From assembly GCF_011299095.1 (NCBI RefSeq), contig NZ_CP049889.1:2234200-2298199 (forward strand): a stretch of DNA of 64,000 nucleotides, written 5' to 3'. Each line of letters opens with the position of its first letter. Positions within the stretch are counted from its first letter, which is position 1. Below, in pieces: positions 38,109-47,720 of this stretch. The notes under the pieces are model-generated. The model was not told the origin of the DNA, made no database searches, and saw nothing but the letters and a program-made list of their open reading frames with translations. A program made the position numbers and the translations under genes. Origin of the DNA: Jeotgalibaca porci (GTDB lineage Bacteria; Bacillota; Bacilli; Lactobacillales; Aerococcaceae).

Positions 38109-39080
38109 CTATACAGTTGCTGTCTCAAGCGTTTCGCCGATTAGGCTCAAGCGTTCTACGACCTCTGCAGTTGTTAGATTATTTTGGCTCACATAGCGAT
38201 TACGAGGGGACACACGGCATGCGTGTGTACAACCACGTAGGTATTTATGTTCGTTTTCTTCCGATGCTATGATTTGACGGTTACAATCAGGGTTACCACA
38301 GTTCACGTAGCGTTCGCATGGTGTTCCATCAAACCAATCTTTCCCAACAATTACGTGTTCTTTTTGGTTGATATCCACAGCGATACGTTCATCGAAGACA
38401 TACATCTTACCATCCCATAATTCGCCTTGAACTTCAGGGTCTTTACCGTAAGTTGCGATTCCGCCATGTAGCTGACCCACATCTTTAAAGCCTTCTTTTA
38501 CTAACCAACCTGAGAATTTTTCACAGCGGATACCACCAGTACAGTAAGTAACAACGCGTTTATCCATGAATTTCTCTTTGTTTTCACGAATCCATTCAGG
38601 AAGCTCACGGAAATTACGAATATCGGGGCGAACTGCGCCACGGAAATGACCTAGATCGAATTCATAGTCATTACGTGCATCAATGACGACGGTATCTTCA
38701 TCCAAGATTGCTTCTTTAAATTCCTGTGGTGATAAGTATTGGCCTGTTACTTGATTCGGGTTCAAATCTTCTTCACCCAATTGTAATGAAACAATCTCAG
38801 GGCGGTAGCGAACGTGCATTTTCTTAAATGCATGTCCATCTGCCTCATCGATTTTCCACATAATGTCGTTAAAACGTTCGTCCTTATTCATGTGCGCGAT
38901 GTAGGCATCCGTTTGTTCAATCGTACCAGAAACCGTTCCATTAATACCTTCTTCAGAAACAAGGGTACGTCCTTTTAGACCTAAACTCTTACAAAATTCT
39001 AAATGTTCTTGTGCAAATGCCTCAGCATTGCTAATTTCTACATATTTATAAAATAGTAGGACACGAAAATCTCCTGCCAT
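38109..39080 (-). CDS. trhO: tRNA uridine(34) hydroxylase TrhO (rhodanese family, UPF0176)
   Basis: Forms 5-hydroxyuridine at tRNA position 34 in an oxygen-dependent way (family knowledge). It has an N-terminal domain (about 1-110), a rhodanese domain with [19 protein letters not shown] and the active Cys in [12 protein letters not shown], and a C-terminal Cys-rich segment ([10 protein letters not shown] and CTHACR) seen in the Firmicutes form. The product is 323 residues from ATG 39080, which has GGAGG eight bases ahead; a TTG 15 bases upstream is less likely. Confidence 0.93.
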   Translation of the reverse strand: MAGDFRVLLFYKYVEISNAEAFAQEHLEFCKSLGLKGRTLVSEEGINGTVSGTIEQTDAYIAHMNKDERFNDIMWKIDEADGHAFKKMHVRYRPEIVSLQLGEEDLNPNQVTGQYLSPQEFKEAILDEDTVVIDARNDYEFDLGHFRGAVRPDIRNFRELPEWIRENKEKFMDKRVVTYCTGGIRCEKFSGWLVKEGFKDVGQLHGGIATYGKDPEVQGELWDGKMYVFDERIAVDINQKEHVIVGKDWFDGTPCERYVNCGNPDCNRQIIASEENEHKYLRGCTHACRVSPRNRYVSQNNLTTAEVVERLSLIGETLETATV

Positions 39081-39190
39081 ATTTAATTCCTCCAATAATT
39101 TTTACTTTTACTCTTTATTATAGTCCTAAAGCTTTATTGTGGCTACCCCTAAGCTCAAATGTTACAATTTTGAAATAAGGAGGTCATAAG

Positions 39191-40066
39191 ATGCTAAAGT
39201 GTTTGGTTATTATTAATCCTTCTTCAGGAAAAATCCGTTATAAAGAATACTTACCGGAATTGACTAAAGTCCTCACACATAAATTTAATGAAATAGAGTT
39301 TGTTTATACCGAGAAAAAAGGTGACGGAATTCATTATGGCCGTACGATAAATGCTGATACTGTTATAGTAGTGGGCGGCGACGGCACTATTCGAGAAGTC
39401 GTGAATGGCTTGATGCAACAAAAATACATTCCCAAATTGGGTATCATTCCAGCGGGAACCGTCAATGATTTGGCTAGAGCATTAAATATACCGCTAGATC
39501 CATTTAAAGCAATCGCAGTTCTTAAAAAGGATACAGTAAAGTATATTGATGTCGGCAAGTTAAATGAAACGTATTTTATTTCCTTGGTCGCTATTGGTGG
39601 TATCCCTCAAGCCATTCATGATGTGCAATCAGAGTCTAAAACTAAATGGGGGAGAGCAGCTTATTTTTTCAACGGCGCCAAGTACGCGATGAAGCAACAA
39701 CCGTTTACCTATGAAATGAAAAGTGATAATCACAGTATGAGTGGGGAATCATCACTCGTGGTTCTCTCTTTACTGAATTCAGTAGCAGGGATGGGGCGTT
39801 TTTTTCAAGATGCCCGACCGGACGATGGTAGGTTTCGCATTATGGTATTTCCTACCTTTAAATTCTTGAAGGCTGGTTATTATGTTGCGCGAATTTTAGC
39901 CGGTAAAATTCAAGAAAATAAGGAAGTTGCGATTTATTCGACTAAAGAAGTGAGCCTCATACTTTCAAAGCCCTATAGCCTGAATGTCGATGGCGAAAAA
40001 GAGCAAGGGAGAGAATTGCATATACAGGTCATCCCGAAGATACTGCCTGTTTATAGTTCTCAATAA
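39191..40066 (+). CDS. Diacylglycerol/lipid kinase (YegS/DagK family)
   Basis: A 291-residue lipid kinase. The nucleotide-binding GGDGTIREVVNGL and PAGTVNDLARAL blocks are typical of the DAGK catalytic domain; the C-terminal part has the beta-sandwich with NVDGEKE. It probably phosphorylates diacylglycerol or a related lipid, and the exact substrate is inferred. AAGGAGG is its ribosome-binding site. Confidence 0.92.
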   Translation: MLKCLVIINPSSGKIRYKEYLPELTKVLTHKFNEIEFVYTEKKGDGIHYGRTINADTVIVVGGDGTIREVVNGLMQQKYIPKLGIIPAGTVNDLARALNIPLDPFKAIAVLKKDTVKYIDVGKLNETYFISLVAIGGIPQAIHDVQSESKTKWGRAAYFFNGAKYAMKQQPFTYEMKSDNHSMSGESSLVVLSLLNSVAGMGRFFQDARPDDGRFRIMVFPTFKFLKAGYYVARILAGKIQENKEVAIYSTKEVSLILSKPYSLNVDGEKEQGRELHIQVIPKILPVYSSQ

Positions 40067-40101
40067 AAAAACGGTCTGGGAGAAAAATCCAGACCGTTTT
40101 T
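40066..40101. terminator. Bidirectional terminator between lipid kinase and pepF
   Basis: AAAAACGGTCTGG and CCAGACCGTTTTT are perfect arms with A- and T-runs. Confidence 0.9.
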
Positions 40102-40113
40102 CATAGTACTTTA

Positions 40114-41922
40114 CTAGACGTATTTTTCTGTCAATTCCAAGAACGCATTCGCATCTTCTACCATAATCGCAATGCCTTGCTCCCAGAATGATTCAACCGT
40201 GATATCTTTTCCAAGATGCTTTTGAACAAGATCCTCTGTTGACATAACAGCTGTATCTCTTAAAAGGGCAATGTACTTATCTTCAAATCCGTCCGGATTC
40301 TTTTTGTATTCAGCGAAGATACTTAGGCTGAAGAGGAATCCGAATGTGTATGGGAAGTTGTAGAAAGAAATCCCATCAATAAAGAAGTGTAACTTAGATG
40401 CCCAGAAGTGTGGATGATATTCACTCAGGTTGTCATTAAAGGCTTCTTTTTGAGCAGTGACCATCAATTCAGAGAGACGATCAGCCGTAACGAGACCTTT
40501 TTGTCTTTCTGAATAGAAAGATTGTTCAAATAGGAAACGCGCATGAATGTTCATAAACATTGCAGTAGCATTTTCTAATTTTGTATTTAATAAAGAAATT
40601 TTTTCTTCGTTTGAATTTGCTGCTTCAACAGTAGCACTGGCCACGAGTGTTTCTGCAAAGGTTGAAGCTGTTTCCGCTACGTTCATCGCATAACGCGTGT
40701 TCATCCGTGGTAAATCCCACATTGTGTAACTATGGAAGGCATGGCCGATTTCATGTGCCAATGTACTCATATCGCTTGCTGAACCGGTGAAAGTCATGAA
40801 AATGCGGGACTCTTTTGATTCCGGCAAACTTGTACAATAACCGCCCGGACGTTTTCCAGTTCTATCCTCAGCCTCAACCCAACCTTTTTCGATGATATCT
40901 TGTGAGAAGGAAGCTAATTTCGGACCAAACTTAGCAAAGTTGTCATTAATAAAATCAACTGCTTCATCATAAGTGAACGTACGTGCCTTAAAATCACCAA
41001 CTGAAACAGGAGCATCCACGTCGTACCAAGCTAACTTATCTTTACCCATCAAAGCGGCTTTACGTTCCATAAACTTAAAGAAAGGCTGCTTATTTTTGCT
41101 AATTGCATTCCACATCGCGTCCAAGGTTTCTTTTTGAATGCGATTATAGCGTAGTGGTTCCACCATGAAATCTTCTTCTCCATGCAGTTTATAATTCTCC
41201 AAACGGAAGCCTTGTAGATGATTTAATGTATCTGCAAATAGCGGGGCATAGTGTCCCCATGCTCTTTCCCACTCTGTAAATATTTGTTTACGGACTGCAG
41301 GGTCCGAATCCGAATACATCCGGTTCATAGCTTGTCCCGCAGAAAGTTCTTGAATGTTCCCATCCTTATCTGCTACAGGTATTTTAATAAGAGAAACCAA
41401 TGTATCATAATGATTGCTCCAAGCATGGAAACCATCTTGACTTAATTTAGAAATAACATTTTCTTCTGCTTCAGATAGCAAACGGACACCTTCATCGCGC
41501 GTTTCTGAGAGGGCGAAAGCTAGATGTTTAAAATCCTCGTGCGTAATTAAAGAATCGAAATCAGCATCTGAAATGGTTGCAATTTTTTTAATCACTGCAT
41601 TTTGAATGACCGTGTAACCACCGCGTAATTTAGATACTTCAAAAATAACTGTTCCAGCATGTGAGTCGGTTACGTCAGCCGATTGAACAGCGTTGATAAA
41701 GCTGCCTGCTTGCCCTAAAGCGCTGACCAATGTTTCACTTTTTTCAATCAATGTTGAGAAAACATCATAAGCTGGTTTATCCTTTTCAGGGTTCCAACTT
41801 TCAGCTAATGTATGGTATTCCTCTAATAACTGTTCAATTTGATTCAATTTATCCTTTAATGCCTCTGAATGGCTACCGCCTGGGAAAATACTTTCTAAAT
41901 CCCATGTTAATGAATATTTCAT
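40114..41922 (-). CDS. pepF: Oligoendopeptidase F (M3B metallopeptidase)
   Basis: Cleaves oligopeptides of roughly 7 to 17 residues in the cytoplasm. LAHEIGHAFHSY holds the HExxH zinc motif, with the third ligand in ETASTFAETL. The 602-residue length is the family length. ATG 41922 has GGGAGAA before it; the open frame begins 21 bases upstream without a ribosome-binding site. Transcribed alone. Confidence 0.95.
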   Translation of the reverse strand: MKYSLTWDLESIFPGGSHSEALKDKLNQIEQLLEEYHTLAESWNPEKDKPAYDVFSTLIEKSETLVSALGQAGSFINAVQSADVTDSHAGTVIFEVSKLRGGYTVIQNAVIKKIATISDADFDSLITHEDFKHLAFALSETRDEGVRLLSEAEENVISKLSQDGFHAWSNHYDTLVSLIKIPVADKDGNIQELSAGQAMNRMYSDSDPAVRKQIFTEWERAWGHYAPLFADTLNHLQGFRLENYKLHGEEDFMVEPLRYNRIQKETLDAMWNAISKNKQPFFKFMERKAALMGKDKLAWYDVDAPVSVGDFKARTFTYDEAVDFINDNFAKFGPKLASFSQDIIEKGWVEAEDRTGKRPGGYCTSLPESKESRIFMTFTGSASDMSTLAHEIGHAFHSYTMWDLPRMNTRYAMNVAETASTFAETLVASATVEAANSNEEKISLLNTKLENATAMFMNIHARFLFEQSFYSERQKGLVTADRLSELMVTAQKEAFNDNLSEYHPHFWASKLHFFIDGISFYNFPYTFGFLFSLSIFAEYKKNPDGFEDKYIALLRDTAVMSTEDLVQKHLGKDITVESFWEQGIAIMVEDANAFLELTEKYV

Positions 41923-42057
41923 ATCATTTCTCCCTTCAAACAAGTGTTATTAATTACTTTAATCTATTATCTTGCAAAACGCAAAAGGAATTGCATGTCT
42001 GGCTATTGACTGATAAAATATATTAGTAACTATACATTTGAGAGAAGAGGGATTTGA

Positions 42058-42789
42058 ATGGCAGGACATTCAAAATGGAGTAAGATTAAGAATTCTAAAG
42101 GTGCAGCGGATCAAGCGAGAGGGAAAGTTTTTCAAAAGTTTTCTAAAGACATTTACCTTGCAGCGAAAGAAGGCGGCCCAGATCCCTCATCTAATCCGGC
42201 TTTACGATTAAAAATTGAAAAAGCAAAAGCAGCAAACATGCCTAACGATAATATTAACCGCGCCATTCAAAAAGCATCATCAAATGGTGAGGGTGAAAAC
42301 TACGAAGAAATTTACTATGAAGGATACGGACCTAATGGTGTCGCAGTATTGGTTGAAGCCTTAACGAACAACCGTAACCGTTCAGCTACAAATATCCGTG
42401 TAGCTTTCAACAAAAACGGTGGTGCTTTGGGTGAGTCCGGTTCTGTTGCCTATATGTTTGATCGTAAAGGCTATATCGTAATCGAACGTGAAGGTTTGGA
42501 CGTGGATGAGGATACGATGCTAATGAGCGTCTTAGAAGCAGGCGGGGAAGAGCTCGTAACAAGTGATGAAGTATTTGAAATCTATACAAATCCTTCAGAT
42601 TGGAAAGAAGTCCGTGATGCCTTGGAAGCTGAAGGCTACACATTGGAGCAAGCAGAATCGACGATGTTCCCACAAACAATGGTGGATATTGATCCGGAAA
42701 ATGAAGCGAAGTTCCGTATGATGTTGGAGAAGCTAGAAGAAGACGACGATGTGCAAGAAGTTTATCACAACGCTAATTTAGATGACTAA
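42058..42789 (+). CDS. yebC: YebC/PmpR-family protein
   Basis: A 243-residue protein with MAGHSKWSKIKNSKGAADQ, the family signature. It was long annotated as a transcription regulator; recent work suggests that YebC-type proteins also relieve ribosome stalling at proline runs. It is a single-gene unit with a GAAGAGGG ribosome-binding site. Confidence 0.95.
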   Translation: MAGHSKWSKIKNSKGAADQARGKVFQKFSKDIYLAAKEGGPDPSSNPALRLKIEKAKAANMPNDNINRAIQKASSNGEGENYEEIYYEGYGPNGVAVLVEALTNNRNRSATNIRVAFNKNGGALGESGSVAYMFDRKGYIVIEREGLDVDEDTMLMSVLEAGGEELVTSDEVFEIYTNPSDWKEVRDALEAEGYTLEQAESTMFPQTMVDIDPENEAKFRMMLEKLEEDDDVQEVYHNANLDD

Positions 42790-42798
42790 GAAAAGAAC

Positions 42799-42856
42799 AA
42801 AAAAAATAAGCTGGTAGACCGTTCATTATGAACGCAATCTACCAGCTTATTTTTTT
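42799..42856. terminator. Bidirectional terminator between yebC and yitT
   Basis: The 19-base arms AAAAAAATAAGCTGGTAGA and TCTACCAGCTTATTTTTTT are exact inverted repeats; the loop has a small GTTCA/TGAAC repeat. Confidence 0.92.
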
Positions 42857-43751
42857 AGCTTTCGTATTCTTTATTATCGACGTATTCTGTAATCTTCGCT
42901 TGGTATTCTTCGTCCGATACCACATAAGAGAAGCCTTCACCTACGACGTTTTGAACCTCACTTATGACAACAAATGCTTTGTCATCAATTCGGGTTATGA
43001 CCTTCGTCAATGGCATTAATTGCTGACGGTTAATTACAACCATGATGACTTTTTTCTCATCTTGGCGATAATAGCCGCGTGCATCGAATAAAGTCATGCT
43101 CCGTCCAATGACCTGTTCAATTTCCCGGGCAATTTCTTCGTATTTGTCACTGACAACAAACACTGATTTTTTAGGGTTAAACCCTTCAAGGATAAAGTTC
43201 AACACTTTGGTTTGGACATACAAATGCACAATCGTAAACAGAACATTCTCCAAGCCAATTATGAAGACAGACGGAGTCACAATCAGTATATCTAAAACTA
43301 CTAACGCGATACCCGTACTCCACCCCAAGTACTTATTCATAATCAACGCAATAATGTCTGTTCCAGCGGTTGAACCGCCCGCCTGCATGATAATTCCTAC
43401 AGCAGCTCCGACTAAAGCACCGGAACAAAGCGGTGCTAAAATTACCGCATCCATTTGATACGCCCATCCGCTTGTAATTTGCAGAAATAGGGAGGTCATG
43501 AACATTGAAAAAATAGTATAGCGCATGGTGCTCTTATTTAAGAATCGGTAACCGATTGCTAGAATAACTGTATTTAGAGCAAAGGTCGAAATAGCTACGG
43601 GCAGGTCTGTTAGATAGAAAATCATCAGGCCGATTCCTGTAACGCCACCTTCTCCTAAATTGTTTGGAATTGAAAATGTATTAATAGCAATTGAAAATAT
43701 AAATGCTCCTACTGTACACCAGAATAGAGAATATAAGACGCTTCTTTTCAC
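42855..43751 (-). CDS. YitT family membrane protein (DUF161 + DUF2179)
   Basis: A 298-residue protein. Five predicted membrane helices (DUF161, about 1-210, with GGSTAGTDIIALIMNKY) are followed by a cytoplasmic DUF2179 domain (about 215-290). DUF2179 binds nucleotides in some homologues; the transported substrate is unknown. The GTG at 43751 has AGGAGG upstream. Its stop overlaps the terminator and it is divergent from comGA. Confidence 0.9.
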   Translation of the reverse strand: MKRSVLYSLFWCTVGAFIFSIAINTFSIPNNLGEGGVTGIGLMIFYLTDLPVAISTFALNTVILAIGYRFLNKSTMRYTIFSMFMTSLFLQITSGWAYQMDAVILAPLCSGALVGAAVGIIMQAGGSTAGTDIIALIMNKYLGWSTGIALVVLDILIVTPSVFIIGLENVLFTIVHLYVQTKVLNFILEGFNPKKSVFVVSDKYEEIAREIEQVIGRSMTLFDARGYYRQDEKKVIMVVINRQQLMPLTKVITRIDDKAFVVISEVQNVVGEGFSYVVSDEEYQAKITEYVDNKEYES

Positions 43752-43800
43752 TTATGTAAACCTCCTTATCGATAGAATAATCCCATTATAACCTGTTTTC

Positions 43801-43821
43801 GTTAGTTTTCTGAAAACTAAC
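43801..43821. promoter_or_regulatory. 21-bp perfect palindrome before the comG operon
   Basis: GTTAGTTTTC, one T, GAAAACTAAC (43801-43821) lies between the divergent yitT and comGA genes. No good sigma-A promoter is seen before comGA, so an alternative factor or a ComK-type activator is possible; AAAA-N5-TTTT also occurs near 43850. The role is inference. Confidence 0.5.
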
Positions 43822-43902
43822 ACTAAATGAGAAAAATTTAATTTAATTAAAAAAAGCTTTTCGACATTTTTTGCTTATATATATATGAGAGGAGGAAACA
43901 AA

Positions 43903-44952
43903 TTGGAAAATAAATTACAGAGCTTACTGCATCTGGCAACTAAGAACCGTGTTTCAGATATTCACATCCAACCGACACTAACCGAATACGAAATCTATTT
44001 CCGTGTTCCATCAGGCCTACAGCAAATTTCCCGCTTAACTCATGAAGAAGGATTACGCTTTTTATCACACTTTAAATTTTTGGCCAGTATGGATATTGGT
44101 GAAAGACGTCGCCCTCAGTCAGGTTCCTGCAATATTATAATCGCGAACCAACAATATGAGTTTCGAATCTCAACGATTTCAAATTATTTGTATCAAGAGT
44201 CTATGGTATTGAGAATTCTTTATGACCATCAACACGTTTCAAATGTGCACATTCAGCTGTTTTTTCCGTCCGATTATTATGAACTTGAACGGCTGCTAGA
44301 GTACAAAAGCGGGTTGATACTTTTTTCTGGTCCCGTTGGTTCGGGGAAAACGACGACTATTTATCATTTACTTCGTGAAAAATACTCCCAAGAACCACTC
44401 AATATCATGACCATGGAAGATCCCGTTGAGATTAAAGAACCGAAATTTTTGCAGGCTGAAGTTAACGAAAAAGCTGGACTTTCCTATGAAGTCTTAATCA
44501 AGCAATCACTTCGGCATCGTCCCGATATACTAGTTATCGGTGAAATTCGAGATGCAGAAACAGCTAAGATGGTTATCCGCAGTGCGTTAACCGGGCATTT
44601 AGTCTTGGCTACCATTCATGCGAAGTCCTGTGTGGGTGTCATCGAGCGTCTTTTGGAGCTGGGTGTAACGCTCGAGCAAATGCGCCAGTCTTTGATTGGT
44701 ATTTTATCCCAACGATTAATCAACAAATACTGTCCCTTATGTAGGGGTGCATGTTCACTCTACTGCAGTCACAATCACATGCATGAGAAAAAGGCAATTC
44801 TATTTGAATCATTAGTATCTCAGAAGTTACAGACGACATTATCTAATAAGGAGGAGAATCGTGACTTTGCGCAGATGAATACAAAGTTACGTAAAGCATA
44901 TGGGTGTGGCTATATTACCGAAAAAGATCTCAAAAACCATCAAATCCCCTAA
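43903..44952 (+). CDS. comGA: Competence ATPase ComGA
   Basis: The PilB-type ATPase that assembles the DNA-uptake pseudopilus. Walker A GPVGSGKTT starts at residue 143; LVIGEIRDAETAKMVIRSALTG contains the Walker B and secretion-ATPase motif. A cysteine cluster (CPLCRGACSLYC) at the C-terminal side may bind zinc. The start is TTG 43903 behind GAGGAGG; ATG 43885 lies before the ribosome-binding site. The product is 349 residues. First gene of the comG operon; the comGB start overlaps its 3' end. Confidence 0.94.
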   Translation: MENKLQSLLHLATKNRVSDIHIQPTLTEYEIYFRVPSGLQQISRLTHEEGLRFLSHFKFLASMDIGERRRPQSGSCNIIIANQQYEFRISTISNYLYQESMVLRILYDHQHVSNVHIQLFFPSDYYELERLLEYKSGLILFSGPVGSGKTTTIYHLLREKYSQEPLNIMTMEDPVEIKEPKFLQAEVNEKAGLSYEVLIKQSLRHRPDILVIGEIRDAETAKMVIRSALTGHLVLATIHAKSCVGVIERLLELGVTLEQMRQSLIGILSQRLINKYCPLCRGACSLYCSHNHMHEKKAILFESLVSQKLQTTLSNKEENRDFAQMNTKLRKAYGCGYITEKDLKNHQIP

Positions 44953-45961
44953 AAAATGGTCGACCAAAATACAATCTGACTTTCTTCTACAACTATCGGA
45001 ACTTTTGAATGAGGGATTTCCTTTATATGATGCCATCCATTTTCTAGAAATGACGATGCCCCATCAACGAACGGATTTTGAAACAATTAAAGACAATTTA
45101 GAAGCAGGCTCATACTTTGTCCAAGCGATTACAGCCTATGGTTTTGAACAACGGACGTTAACGCAATTACATTTAGCCATTCAACATGGTGATTTTATTC
45201 AAACTTTAGATTACTGTGCTGCGTATATTAAGAAAATTGAGAAGCAGAGACGTACGTTTATCAAAGTAATGATTTACCCGCTATTTTTAGTCTTTATGGC
45301 CATAAGCATGCTCTTTATTGTCAGGAGGTTCATGCTGCCGACACTAGAATCTTTGGGAGAGACTTCTAATACACTAACTAAACTTATTTTATGGTATTTG
45401 CGTTATTTACCGCAATTATTTTTAGTAGCAGCTATTGGCATGCTTTTAATTGGTGGTGCTTTTAAGTGGTATTGGAGAAGAAATGATGCTCTGAGTAAGG
45501 CGGTTTTCATAGCGAAACTCCCTGTTATCGGAAGGTTTGTACGTCTCTACTATACATTTTATTTTTGCAAGGAATTAGCTAATTTTTTAGAAAATGGCTT
45601 ATCCCTGACGCATATGATTGAAGAACTAAAAAAACAAGAATATGATGAGCTACTAGCTGAATTAGCCCGACAAATGGAAGCGAGCTTTTTCGCGGGGTAT
45701 TCTCTGCCGGTTTTTATCTCAGGTATCCCCATCTTTACCACTGAATTAGTCTGGATGATGCATCAAGGTGAATTAACTAGCCAATTGTCAGTCAAATTGA
45801 ATTTTTATGCTGAATCATGTTTCAAGAATTTAATAACGCGCTTGGAAAGAATGATTGCGCTTATTCAGCCAATTATGTTCTTATGGGTGGGTTTGCTCGT
45901 TGTGCTTATTTATTTAACCTTAATGTTACCCATGATAAATCTGATGACAGGAGTGAATTAA
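44900..45961 (+). CDS. comGB: Competence pseudopilus membrane protein ComGB
   Basis: A 353-residue polytopic membrane protein of the type II secretion F (PilC) family. FLLQLSELLNEGFPLYDAIHF and later FCKELANFLENGLSLTHMIEEL are the two repeated F domains; about three membrane helices are predicted. Platform protein for the pseudopilus. ATG 44900 overlaps comGA by 53 bases and has no strong ribosome-binding site, so translational coupling is likely. Confidence 0.92.
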   Translation: MGVAILPKKISKTIKSPKKWSTKIQSDFLLQLSELLNEGFPLYDAIHFLEMTMPHQRTDFETIKDNLEAGSYFVQAITAYGFEQRTLTQLHLAIQHGDFIQTLDYCAAYIKKIEKQRRTFIKVMIYPLFLVFMAISMLFIVRRFMLPTLESLGETSNTLTKLILWYLRYLPQLFLVAAIGMLLIGGAFKWYWRRNDALSKAVFIAKLPVIGRFVRLYYTFYFCKELANFLENGLSLTHMIEELKKQEYDELLAELARQMEASFFAGYSLPVFISGIPIFTTELVWMMHQGELTSQLSVKLNFYAESCFKNLITRLERMIALIQPIMFLWVGLLVVLIYLTLMLPMINLMTGVN

Positions 45962-45963
45962 TT

Positions 45964-46248
45964 ATGAAATTACTTAAAAATACACACGGTTTTACACTCG
46001 TTGAAATGCTTATTGTCCTGGTTATTGTATCGGTACTTAGTTTATTGATAATTCCTAATGTTGGTGAGACAACAAAAACGGTCAATAAAGAGGCAGAATA
46101 TGCTTTGACCCAGGTTGTTAAAACACAGGCCAGTCTCTACAGATTTGAAAAAGGTGTGAACGCAACTTATGAATCGCTACAAGTTGACGGTTACTTAACC
46201 AAAGAACAGGTAGATAAGGCGACAAAGTGGGAAATTTCTGTGCCATGA
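45964..46248 (+). CDS. comGC: Major pseudopilin ComGC
   Basis: A 94-residue prepilin. The N-terminal HGFTLVEMLIVLVIVSVLSL carries the G|F cleavage site for ComC prepilin peptidase and the Glu at +5. ATG 45964 with AGGAGTG follows comGB by two bases. Forms the pseudopilus shaft. Confidence 0.95.
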   Translation: MKLLKNTHGFTLVEMLIVLVIVSVLSLLIIPNVGETTKTVNKEAEYALTQVVKTQASLYRFEKGVNATYESLQVDGYLTKEQVDKATKWEISVP

Positions 46249-46676
46249 AACAAGCGGGCTTCACATTATTTGAAAGTATAGTTGTTTTACTTATTACTTC
46301 GATTATTATGCTTGTCTCAACACAGGTTCAAACGGTTCAAACAGCGAATTACGAATTGCGTTATTTCATGAAAGAACTAACAAGTGAAATTGAACAGGCA
46401 CAAAATACTGCTGTTATTACAGGTAAAAGTTTTGTAGTAGAGCGAAAAATTAAAGACCAACGTATCAGTTATTCTTTCACACAGGAGGGGAAGCCACCGT
46501 CAGTTGTTCAACAGCCTGCATCGGTTACCGGACCTTTAATCAATAGCTTCTGGATTAAAGGTTACAGTGGTTATATACAGCCGGATACGCTCATATTTTA
46601 TAATGAGAATATCCGCATGCGGCTGTCCTTTCAGTTTGGGTGGGGGAGGTTTGAACTTGAAGAAACAAAGAAATAA
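46245..46676 (+). CDS. comGD: Minor pseudopilin ComGD
   Basis: A 143-residue prepilin with KQAGFTLFESIVVLLITSII at the N-terminus (G|F site, Glu+5). Its ATG overlaps the comGC stop (ATGA), a sign of coupling. The open frame extends 18 bases upstream into comGC. Confidence 0.9.
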   Translation: MKQAGFTLFESIVVLLITSIIMLVSTQVQTVQTANYELRYFMKELTSEIEQAQNTAVITGKSFVVERKIKDQRISYSFTQEGKPPSVVQQPASVTGPLINSFWIKGYSGYIQPDTLIFYNENIRMRLSFQFGWGRFELEETKK

Positions 46677-46971
46677 TCGTGGCTCACTCTTAGTTGAGAG
46701 TTTAGTGAGTTTAAGTATTATGAGCATGATTATCATTATTATGGTGACTTCTTTTACCCAAATGTTTCAAGCAATCAGTAACATGAAAAGTGAAGTAGAA
46801 GGGTGGCGATACTTTCAAGATTCCGTCCATGTCCTCAATCAGGGAGAAACCGTTATAAATAGAACGAGTGACGGGAATCTGATGGTGTGGCAGAAGTCTG
46901 GTGCTCTGCAAAGCGTTAAGATTGAGAGTGCCAATGGAAGCGAGGTACTTTCTATTGAAATGTTTTACTAG
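46657..46971 (+). CDS. comGE: Minor pseudopilin ComGE
   Basis: A 104-residue prepilin-like protein: NNRGSLLVESLVSLSIMSMI has a G|S instead of G|F junction and Glu at +5. It starts at TTG 46657 behind GGGGAGG, overlapping comGD. Very weak overall similarity is normal for ComGE; position and leader support the call. Confidence 0.82.
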   Translation: MKKQRNNRGSLLVESLVSLSIMSMIIIIMVTSFTQMFQAISNMKSEVEGWRYFQDSVHVLNQGETVINRTSDGNLMVWQKSGALQSVKIESANGSEVLSIEMFY

Positions 46972-47398
46972 AATATGTAATCAAGAGGGGTTCACCTTAG
47001 TTGAGAGTTTATTAGCGCTGTTTATAAGCACGTCTGTCTTAATGCTCGTAGGAGCAACGTTCCGAGTGTTACTGAAAACAGAAGAATACCTCGGTAAAAG
47101 TAAAAACAATATCGAATGGCATATTTTTTTGAACCAGACCGAACATGATGTCTTAAATAAAAAGTTAAAGAACGTATATCCCTACGAAATTATACTCGAA
47201 GAAGCAGGAAGTCTGGATACGATTACCTATGCGCAGCATGGCTCAAAGATAAGATGGCAACGCAATAGAGCCGGATATGTGCCTGTTTTAAATCGGGTGA
47301 AGCAAGTAAAGTTTCAGAATCAACCGACCGGATTATTAATAGATGTCACCTTTACAAATGAGCAGAATTTGAAAGGATTGATTCCACTTGCTAAATAA
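46955..47398 (+). CDS. comGF: Minor pseudopilin ComGF
   Basis: A 147-residue protein with EGFTLVESLLALFISTSVLM near the N-terminus (G|F, Glu+5) and the longer C-terminal domain of ComGF. TTG 46955 has GAGG nine bases ahead; ATG 46934 is an alternative seven codons upstream. It overlaps comGE by 17 bases. Confidence 0.85.
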   Translation: MKCFTRICNQEGFTLVESLLALFISTSVLMLVGATFRVLLKTEEYLGKSKNNIEWHIFLNQTEHDVLNKKLKNVYPYEIILEEAGSLDTITYAQHGSKIRWQRNRAGYVPVLNRVKQVKFQNQPTGLLIDVTFTNEQNLKGLIPLAK

Positions 47399-47720
47399 TG
47401 AACGTGGAGCAGTCTTACCATTCGTTTTACTGACCATGCTAGTGACCCAGCTTTTATTTTTTAGTTTTTTAACCATTTACGAGAATCAAATGCAAACCTA
47501 TATCCTTTTGAAGAATCACTACCAATCTCAGGCATTACTCGGGCTAACGGAAAGGCAATTAAATGAGGATGCCAGTCTTTCGAAGATTACGTTTAATATT
47601 GGAGAAGTAAAAATTCAGCGCTTGGGAGAAAAAAACTACCAAATTACAAGTCAGTTGGAAAATGGTTATAGTGAAACACAAGTAGTCGACTATTATATAG
47701 AAGAAAAAGATGAAAACTAA
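47388..47720 (+). CDS. comGG: Minor pseudopilin ComGG
   Basis: A 110-residue protein with one N-terminal hydrophobic helix (ERGAVLPFVLLTMLVTQLLF), lacking the FTLVE box, as is usual for ComGG. The TTG start at 47388 overlaps the comGF stop. Last gene of the operon; a terminator overlaps its stop codon. Confidence 0.82.
   Translation: MLNNERGAVLPFVLLTMLVTQLLFFSFLTIYENQMQTYILLKNHYQSQALLGLTERQLNEDASLSKITFNIGEVKIQRLGEKNYQITSQLENGYSETQVVDYYIEEKDEN

Noticed and set aside
43805..43884. Streptococcal ComX (cin) box before comGA
   Set aside because: No TACGAATA-like sequence was found; the TTTTCGACA segment is not close enough.
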